Shown here piece by piece: positions 20,543-27,688 of a DNA stretch of 27,688 nt. The DNA comes from Monoraphidium neglectum (lineage: Eukaryota > Chlorophyta > Chlorophyceae > Sphaeropleales > Selenastraceae). Within the stretch, counting starts at the first letter, position 1. Every line of letters starts with the position of its first letter. The stretch is taken from the NCBI RefSeq assembly GCF_000611645.1, contig NW_014013209.1, forward strand, positions 1-27,688, in the 5' to 3' direction. Both the position numbers and the translations under genes were made by a program. The notes below the pieces were generated by a model. The model saw only the letters and a list, made by a program, of their open reading frames with translations, made no database searches and was not told the origin of the DNA.

Positions 20543-22972
20543 ACAGGACTATTCGATGTTTGACATTGACATCACCACAGGTTTGATCAAAGTTCTTGAA
20601 GAAGTGCTGCAGCCATTGCTCCGGACCATTCTGGCAGCCATGGCTTGCAGCCTGCGGCCTGCGTTGCTTTGACTTGTTTGCTGCACACATCCATGGCAAA
20701 TGTGCGGTAATTTGCAAGCTCGCTAGAGCTTCTCTGGCGTCCCACCGCCCCTGAGTGTCGGCCCATTGTTGGTCCTCAAATGCACCCTCACAGAGGAGCC
20801 CACCTTCTCCCTGGCCAATGGAGTTGGAATCCGTGTATGCATCGGCGGCAGCGATCTAGACTGTAAGCTGCAAAGGCTTGGAAACTCTGTGAGCTGGGTC
20901 CTGGCCAGCGCGTTTGCTGTTTTACACCCTGCCCTCCACGGAGACCCTGCTGCCAGCTGTTGACGCGCTCGATCATCCCCCAACACAACCTGGCAGGGTA
21001 CACTTACAACACTGGTGGCAAAATGCAGGCTGGCGGCATCACTTATGTTGGAAGCTTTGGCCAGGGACGCCTTGGCGCTGGCTACCCCTCCAACGGCAAT
21101 GAGGTGGCCCCCTCGTGAGTGTACTGGCTGCACTGCCAGATGTTGGCCACCAGTCTGGTCACTTGCAGCGCCTGAGCTTGTCAAGCTCACAACGTGTGTA
21201 TGGGCCTGCTTCTGTGATGCTCCGCAGGTTTGTGTTCACCAAGCCCCTGTCACTCAACCTCAAGGCCATTTGGGAAGCTGTCAGGTAGCCGCAAGGCCTG
21301 CAGAAGCGTTCTCTGATCATGGGCCCTGCGCGAAAGCGTATTTGGGAGGAGGGCAACTGGGCAGTGGGATGTGCAGCCCCGCATGATTGGCATTTCCATG
21401 CAGGTGAATGCTTGAAAACCTTGTCTCAATCGCCTGGCTTGCCCCACCACCCCACGCAGCCACGAGGCAGGACATTCCTTAGGCCTGGAGTGAGTCAGGG
21501 TGCAATGAAACCAGGCAATTTGTTTCAGGGGCTGAAGACATGTGTGATGGAACGCTGGTGTACACTGCAGCTGCCCAGCACCGCAGCACGACACCACCTG
21601 TGGATTGCAGGCCCACGCACGCGCTGCTCTCGCTCGTGTCGCCGCACCCGCAGCCACCATGGGCGCAACGCATTCTCTGGCAACAACAATGTGCGTGAAG
21701 AGTACTACAGGTATGCGGGGTGATTGCAGGGCCATGACAGCCTGGCATTACAGCGCGTGCTGCAAAGACTGAAGCTGCACTCTGTTTACACTGTCGAGTA
21801 TGGGCATGCTGTGAGGCACGACTTGGCCTAGTTTGCTTGTCGAGGGCCGCAAGGTGATGTCACCCGCCCCCTTCACTCCCTCAAAATACATCCACCCGGG
21901 CCCACTCTTGCCTACCCTCCCGTCCAACCAACTGTGCTGCACCCTATGCCAGCGGTCACAACAGTGGGTTCCAGGGGGCGGTGAAGGGCAAGGGCCTTGC
22001 TGCTTGGTGTATGCAGCTTCGGCATGCCGAAGGAAGGGCCGTGCTTGCTGCTTGCGTGCTTCATAATGGCATTGCTTTTCTCCTCGGACAACTGGCTTCT
22101 TGATGCAACGCGCTGCCCCTTTCACCTGCACCTCACCCTTGCCGGGCGTCCAGACTGGGCTCCCATCATGGGCGATGGCTACTCGGCGAACACGACGCAG
22201 TGGTGCAAGGGAGAGTGAGTGACACAGGGCGCAGCAGGGCAAATACGGGGCCTTGGGGTTGTAAAAGAAGCGCAACTTGGCTGCTGGGGGTTGGCAAGGA
22301 GTTTGTAGGATTCAAATTACCCAACACATCAGACGTGGCAACCGCAACGCTGTATCCTGTACCCCCTTTGGCCAGACTGATGGGCCTGGCATCACCTGCA
22401 GTATGGGTCGCGCCAGGTTGATGTTGGCCTGTTCCACTGCCAGCTCTTCGCAAACGTTTTGCTGGCAGTCGTATGTCCCATTTCGCCCATCACACACACT
22501 CTATGCCACCACCTGCGTGTACAGATACGCACAGGCATCAAACCCCAATCAAAATGACATCAGCAAGATCGCCAGCTTTGCCCCGCTGGTCTCAGACGAT
22601 GTCGGCGATACGCCCGCGGCTGCCAAGGCACTGGTCAACACGTCTTCTGCAGCAGGCGCGTCGTTTGTGGGGATCATCAGTGGCGCGTCTGACGTCGACA
22701 CGTTCAGCTTTGGCAGCGGTGTGGGCACTGCCAATGTGATGCTGACCCTGGCCAGCACGGCGGCTGACAACCGGTCTCCCAATGGAATTTGGGAACGCAG
22801 TGACCTTCAGGCTGAGGTGAGGGACGCGTCGTGTGCAAGCATACAGCTGTACATCCCCTTGTACCACATGTTTTGGCAGATGTCCGCAATCGTGCACACG
22901 TGCGCACACACACACGTACACACACACGCGCGCACGCACACACACACACACACGCGCGCGCGCGTGCGCGCA

Positions 22973-23005
<33 letters not shown>

Positions 23006-25357
23006 GCTACACACGCTTACACACACATACTTACACACACACACGCACGCACGCACGCCCACACACACACACACACACAAAGGTCACATTGCTAAACTCT
23101 GCGGGCGGCGTGGTCCAGACCTGGAGCAATGCAAACGGCCTCCTCAAGGGGCAGTTGTCCCCAAGCGCAACCATCTCAAACGACGTGAGCGTCAACAACA
23201 TTGCATTTAAATTTTTGGATGGTCCCGACTGCAATGCTGCGCCTGCAAGTCCAGTCAGTGCGAACAGTTGCCGTTTGAAGTCTCGCTGATCGCAGCCCTC
23301 ATCAACATGGCATGGCCCTTCCTGTTACCCTCTCCTCTTCCATATGTATCCCCCTGACCACTCCAGGGCACCTACTACCTGTCTATCAGGGGCGCCGGCC
23401 GGGGTGCGGACGCCACCACGGGCTTCACAGCCTACGGGTCCACAGGGCAGTACAGGGTCACCGTCACAGCACCGGCTAGCAACAGCAGCGGCGGCGGCGG
23501 CGGCAGCAGTGATGGCGGTGGCGGTGGTGGTGGCGGCGGCAACAGCGGCGGCGGCGGCGGCGGCGGCGGCGGAGGCGGCGGCGGCGGAGGCGGCAACAGC
23601 GGTGGGACATCCAACATCACGGTAGCGTGCAAGTCTCCAGGCAGCATCATTCTGCCGCAGTCGACGAGCGGGTCCTGTGATTCAGCCAGACTGTCCGCCT
23701 CGGATCTCTACACCACGACAGGCGTCCCGGGAAATGACGTCACCGTCACACCTGCCCTGCCCGCCAATGGGAGATATGTGCCGGGTGAGTGGGGACAGCT
23801 TGAGCACCCTGTCCTGGCACATGTCAGAGGACTGGGTCAGCCAATCCAACTACGCTCAACCCCATCTGCCCAGCACCTGCCTCATGGTGGCGGGCTTCTT
23901 CGCCGATGTCCCTGCCTCTTTCTCCGTGTCAGGGTCAATCATATGTCTCCTCGTGTCATCCAGCGGATGCAATTCATCACCCCCCCCGGCCCTGCACGCT
24001 CAAAATCCCAGGCTCGTACAGCTATGCTGTCACCGCAAGCTCTGGAGCGACCTGTACAGTCACATTCACAGTCGCTCAGGGCCCCGGCTGTAATAATGCG
24101 ACGACAGTGACATGCACGGCTACGACCAAGGTCGTGACGCTGACTCAGGGCAGCTGTGACGGCGTCGTCATTCCCAGAGCTGACCTGTACAAGGGGGCTG
24201 CCTCTGCCTCTGTCACACCCGCACTACCCACCGACTTGCTCTTTACGCCAGGTGGGTGGCGTGTGACACGGATGCAAAATCAGGCCTGGCCATGCAGGCC
24301 AAAGTCCAAGGGAATCGGCGAGCGCGCGGGACCCTGCAGCGCCCGTCAGCTGGGTGTGAGCCCCCGCGGCCTCCGGTAGGCATGCTGCATCCTGCACACC
24401 CATTGCAGCATGTGCCCTAGGCATGCTTCCCTGCCCCCGGCAAACCGCAGGCCGCCTCATGACGTACAGTGTGGTGACAGCTGACAACAGGTCCCGCTGC
24501 AGCTTCAAGTGCGCAGCAGAGGTGGCGTTGTCTTGGCGCCTTCGACGCATGCTCGAACCTACTTTGCTGCATTAACACATCAAACATCCACACACATTCA
24601 TACACGCACACATCCACATTCACGCGCACATGCACACACACTGCTTGCCCTCATCGTTGACCCGCCTCCGGCCCAAGCACTTAAACACTCAAGTTGTGCG
24701 CCCCTCTCATTTTCTCCTCTTCCTCTTGCTTGCCCAAGGCTTCAAGTGAAGCCCTGTACTCCCGTGTGCGCCACCCCGGCCCCATCTTTAGCAACCAGCG
24801 CTAAGATGTGCGCCTCCAGCGCCGGCGTCAACGCCTCAGCCCTCGTGGTTGCATCGAGCGTTGGAAAGGGGGCAAATGTGACCCTCTCGCCGGCGGGCGC
24901 TCTGCCAGCCGGGGTGCGCAAGGTCATTGCGACCGCCAAGTACGGCCTGGTCAGCGTCAGGACCATCTGCCTCGTCAACGTCACAGACCGCCAGGCGCCA
25001 AACGTGACCCAGGTGCCGGTCTCGGGCGCCGTCTGTGTCTACCCGAGCGGCCGGTCCCCCTCGGCTTGCTTCCTCATCCGGGACCTGGCCAAGGTCACGG
25101 ACAACTGCAAGCCGGTGCCCTCGGTGCAGTTGAGGAGCTGCACGGTCACCGCCAACGGCGCCAGCACGGACTGCTTCCAGGACAGCCTCAACCGCGTGTG
25201 CGTCAAGTACAACAACGGGTCGTCCAACCCCCTCACGGCAACTGCGCTCTTCACTGCCACTGATGGGGCTGGCAATGTTGCGCCGGCAGCGGCGGTGAGG
25301 ATCATCGCGTTTGGCACCAAACCTGCCCCCGTGCCTGCCGGATGCCGGGCCAAGTAG
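19116..25357 (+). CDS. Secreted metzincin-type zinc metalloprotease, paralog C (17 exons, 927 aa)
   Basis: Exons: 19116-19501, 19680-19751, 20024-20183, 20547-20580, 20794-20862, 20997-21114, 21228-21284, 21460-21489, 21654-21710, 21953-21963, 22154-22214, 22525-22816, 23083-23184, 23367-23784, 24012-24251, 24451-24508, 24739-25357. Signal peptide MRPLLAVVLFAAAASLAAAA from an unambiguous ATG. Zinc motif HEAGHSLGLDHH (His300, Glu301, His304, His310), Met-turn APIMG (Met337). The PPC-like domain (about 354-519) is followed by a 47-residue Gly/Ser/Asn linker, two Cys repeats and an HYR-like C-terminal domain one codon longer than in A and B. This is the most diverged copy in most exons, yet nearly identical in exon 2 and the start of exon 14. 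Intron 2 has a GC donor; the exon 13 acceptor is AAAG and the exon 17 acceptor CAAG rather than the usual CAG. Likely a secreted protease; substrate unknown. Confidence 0.85.
19752..19753 (+). promoter_or_regulatory. Non-canonical GC splice donor, copy C intron 2
   Basis: Exon 2 ends TGGAACAG and the intron begins GCGAGAGGG, the same as copy B. Homology with copy A (GT) and conserved exon length fix the position. Confidence 0.75.
20265..20540. repeat. TG- and CA-rich stretches, copy C intron 3
   Basis: TG/CG-rich sequence at 20265-20310, an alternating GC-rich stretch with inverted repeats at about 20470-20510, and pure (CA)n at about 20508-20540 just before the exon 4 acceptor. Confidence 0.8.
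21460..21489 (+). other. Exon 8 of copy C: zinc-binding exon (30 nt)
   Basis: Encodes SHEAGHSLGL and leaves GA to form Asp with exon 9. Same size and phase as in A and B. Confidence 0.87.
21953..21963 (+). other. Exon 10 of copy C: 11-nt microexon
   Basis: The sequence cggtcacaaca, CAG acceptor and GTGGGT donor, encodes Gly-His-Asn plus split codons. Differences from A and B are silent. Confidence 0.85.
22905..23080. repeat. (CA)n with CG-alternating core, copy C intron 12
   Basis: CA repeats running to the exon 13 acceptor, with an alternating C/G core at about 22952-22977 that is self-complementary and of the kind that readily adopts Z-DNA. Homologous to the CA tracts of copies A and B. 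Confidence 0.9.
23475..23615 (+). repeat. Poly-glycine linker of copy C, (GGC/GGT)n
   Basis: A trinucleotide tract encoding a 47-residue linker that is mostly Gly with a few Ser, Asn and one Asp. Only about two sequons remain (NSS and NIT). It stands where A and B have sequon-rich linkers. Confidence 0.9.
24575..24645. repeat. CA-rich stretch, copy C intron 16
   Basis: Degenerate CA repeats (acacacattc, acacgcacac) within intron 16; not seen in the same intron of A or B. Confidence 0.6.
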
Positions 25358-26690
25358 CGTCCGCCAATCAAAGCTGCGCTTGGCCGGCCAGGCACATGGC
25401 ACATGGCAAGTGCACTGTTGCACATGACGCTGCCTGGCGTCGGCTTCTTCCGCCACGACATTGGCTGGCCCGCATATTTGCATTGAAGCGGCAACGTTGC
25501 ACATTGCTCAAGCAGGGGCCTGCAACGGTCAGCCACAACCCCCACGCGTGCATTGGCTTGCTGTGGTGGGGCTTTGTCACACAACATTTTCGACCAATCC
25601 ACTGCAACAGGCGCACGCGCTCACCCAAACGCCGCCGCCCGCCCACATGCGGTGACATGCACTCCAAACAGTCTCGAGGCCAATTCTGCTCTGTTCTATC
25701 TAGCCTGTCCACACGTGTGACGGGTGCCATACCTTGCTGCGCTCTTTGGCGCTCATTCACACCTTCACACCAAATCGTGACTTTCTCAGTGATCGCAGGC
25801 GCAGGGAGGCAAATTAATTCAGCTTCCTTATATTTGCATTTTGATTGGCATCTCATTTGTGATGCCATCCATAGTGAACTATTGCACATCATCCTCGGCG
25901 TCCTCTCACAAGGACAGCAGAGTGACACCATTTGTACACGAGCAGGACCTTTGTAGTTAGCTTTTGCGTGCAGCGTCATCCTCCAGAACATGAGGTCTGT
26001 TGTTGCAAGTGCATGCCTGCGTCACTCGCGTACCTTTGTGCCCAGTGTGTGCAATACTAAGTTAGGTTGGCGGCGCTGTGGCGCCCTGCCAGCTGGCCGG
26101 AGTCCTTTAATATAGTTTTCGCTGCTCTAGAGTGTATGTTTGGAGACTTGCACGCCGCTCACTCAGCCGCGAGATCTGCTGTTTCTTACCAAGGCACCGG
26201 CCAACTTTCGCATCAGAACAGCTGTGTTGCACTCCAGAAGTGCTTGATGTCGAACCCTCGAGTGAGTTGACCGGTTATTAGGTGCTGAGTAGCAAGGCAT
26301 GTGAGATTTGCTCCTCTTGTAACCTGTTCTTGGATACAGTTGACCATGGCGCGCGAGCAATCCGGGGGCCATAGGTGCAGGGGATGACGGACGACTGCAG
26401 TGAGCACAACCGACCGTCACACAACGTCAAGACCACGCAGGGCGAGGCTACTGGTACGACCTGCAGTGCCAGCCCTCTCCAAGCTTCATCGACGCAAGGA
26501 TGAAAATGTTTACGACACCCGACCACGACCATATTCTGCATGAGCACGATCGTCAGCGTATATTTGTACGTGCTACGTAGCTGGTAGATCGTCAGCGGTG
26601 TACTGGGCAGCGCATCAGCAATTTACAGCTTGATTATCGAGCATTAATACACACTTTTTTGCTTCAGCAGGCAGCAGGCAGCGTCTAGCC
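25358..26690. other. Spacer between metalloprotease copy C and prolyl 4-hydroxylase
   Basis: About 1.3 kb in which I see no gene. Part is more AT-rich than the genes (25800-26000 and 26270-26660). The first TGTAA after the copy C stop is at 26318-26322, nearly 1 kb downstream. The last bases before 26691 should hold the promoter and 5' UTR of the hydroxylase; a TATA-like cgtatatttg lies near 26557-26566. Confidence 0.45.
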
Positions 26691-27688
26691 ATGGTGCAGA
26701 CTCGCAGGCGCATTGCAGTGCTTGCTGCTGGCGCTATGCTGCTCCTTGCGCTCGCTGCAGTCCCTTTGTCAACGGCCATGCCGCTCTCAGCACCGCTCAA
26801 CATCAAGACTGAAATGGGCTGGGGCGATGCTGAGGTGCGCAGCGGCGCGATCGGTTGCCCGTGGGAGCCTGGGACCTCAGGCCGGCGCATCAACCACCTT
26901 GGGCGGTTGAAGTGCCGGCGGCGCAGCACCGCGAGACCTAAACCGGCGGTGGAGCTCTTTCGTGCACGAGGGCTACAGCCAGACATCTGTCCATTCTGCA
27001 TGTGCTGCACGGCCCCCTTTGCGATCCAACCACCCCGCAGGAGGAGTGGCGCGGTGAGGTGATCCAGCTGTCATGGCGGCCGCGCGCCTTCCTTTTGAAA
27101 AAGTTCCTGACAGATGAGGAGTGCGAGCACATCAAAGCCAAGGTGCGTGCACACCACACAACCACGGCTTCGAATGCGTGCGCAGCAAGCCCCAGAGGGC
27201 CTGGCAGCGGCCCGCCATTGCGGGGGAACGCCCAGCGAGGGCCCTTGGAGTTGGGCGGCCCCCGCTGCTGCTGACGCGCCGCGCTCTCTCGCGACCGCGC
27301 GCCGCGTGGCCGCGCGGCCGCGCTCCCCAGGCCAGCGACAAGCTGGAGAAGAGCGGCGTCGTGGACAATGAGACGGGGGAGGAGAAGGACTCGGAGGTCC
27401 GCACGTCATCCGGAACCTTCTTTGACGTCGGAGCGGACGAGGTGCGGCGCGGGCGCGGCTCACGCGCAGGGGGCCTGAGCTGCGGGGCACATGCATGGGA
27501 CGTGCACGCCGCGCCGGCGCGGGCTGCACAGCAGCGACGGCGGCAGCAAGCGCCGTTTCTCAGGAAGGCCCCGACTGCAGGGGGGCTGCTGGCCGACAAT
27601 CGGCCGACCGAGCTTCCTGCGTAGCTTACTGCGAAGCGGTGTGTGATGTTGTTGGTTGCACAGCAAGGCCACTCCCTCCCCTCCCCCC
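26691..27688 (+). CDS. Prolyl 4-hydroxylase alpha-type, N-terminal part (3' end outside window)
   Basis: A 2-oxoglutarate/Fe(II) dioxygenase that hydroxylates peptidyl proline in the ER/Golgi; in algae and plants the substrates are chiefly hydroxyproline-rich wall glycoproteins. Three in-phase exons are seen: 26691-26834, 27041-27142 and 27331-27441, introns GT-AG and phase 0. Exon 1 has a favourable start context (gccATGG) and encodes a basic stretch then a hydrophobic segment (RRRIAVLAAGAMLLLALAAV), a signal anchor or signal peptide. Exon 2 gives EEWRGEVIQLSWRPRAFLLK then KFLTDEECEHIKAK; exon 3 gives DKLEKSGVVDNETGEEKDSE then VRTSSGTFFDVGADE, the hallmark of plant-type P4H. From 27442 to the end no further exon is evident. 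The iron-binding HxD...H and 2-oxoglutarate-binding residues lie beyond the window. Confidence 0.92.

Noticed and set aside
27442..27688. A further P4H exon at the end of the window
   Set aside because: No frame in this stretch shows the expected continuation of the hydroxylase; it looks like intron, with the next exon outside.

Overview
The window looks like nuclear DNA of a GC-rich green alga (Chlorophyta, most likely a Chlorella-like trebouxiophyte; the species cannot be fixed from sequence alone). The evidence is dense short GT-AG introns with GTGAGT/GTGCGT donors and GCAG acceptors, long (TG)n/(CA)n tracts inside introns, a TGTAA poly(A) signal of green-algal type behind the first gene, and plant-type proline enzymes. 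All supported genes are on the + strand. No prokaryotic operon, phage, insertion sequence, CRISPR array, tRNA or rRNA was found.

Layout: (1) bases 1-1068 hold the 3' end of a pyrroline-5-carboxylate reductase gene. (2) Three tandem head-to-tail paralogs of a secreted zinc metalloprotease follow: copy A 2194-9188, copy B 10792-17454, copy C 19116-25357. (3) From 26691 runs the 5' part of a prolyl 4-hydroxylase gene, which continues past the window. Between genes lie 1.1-1.7 kb spacers in which no further gene could be supported.

The three proteases were reconstructed exon by exon. Each has 17 exons with all 16 introns at the same place and phase. Exons 2-13 have identical lengths in the three copies (72, 160, 34, 69, 118, 57, 30, 57, 11, 61, 292, 102 nt), including an 11-nt microexon. 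The predicted proteins (1071, 979 and 927 residues) share a signal peptide, a pro-region, a metzincin-type catalytic domain with HEAGHxLGLxHH and a Met-turn (APIMG), a pre-peptidase C-terminal (PPC)-like domain, a low-complexity linker, two Cys-containing repeats of about 80 residues, and a Cys-rich C-terminal domain resembling HYR (hyalin) repeats. The linker separates the copies most: 184 and 106 residues packed with N-glycosylation sequons in A and B, but 47 residues of mostly glycine in C.

Points worth following are the microexon, the zinc-site exon whose skipping would stay in frame, GC-AG introns in two copies against GT-AG in the third, patchwork similarity suggesting gene conversion, recurrent (TG/CA) tracts in homologous introns, and loss of the ancestral-looking ATG in copy A. 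All domain names rest on motif recognition by eye; no database search was run. A joint role in the algal wall or extracellular matrix is inference.
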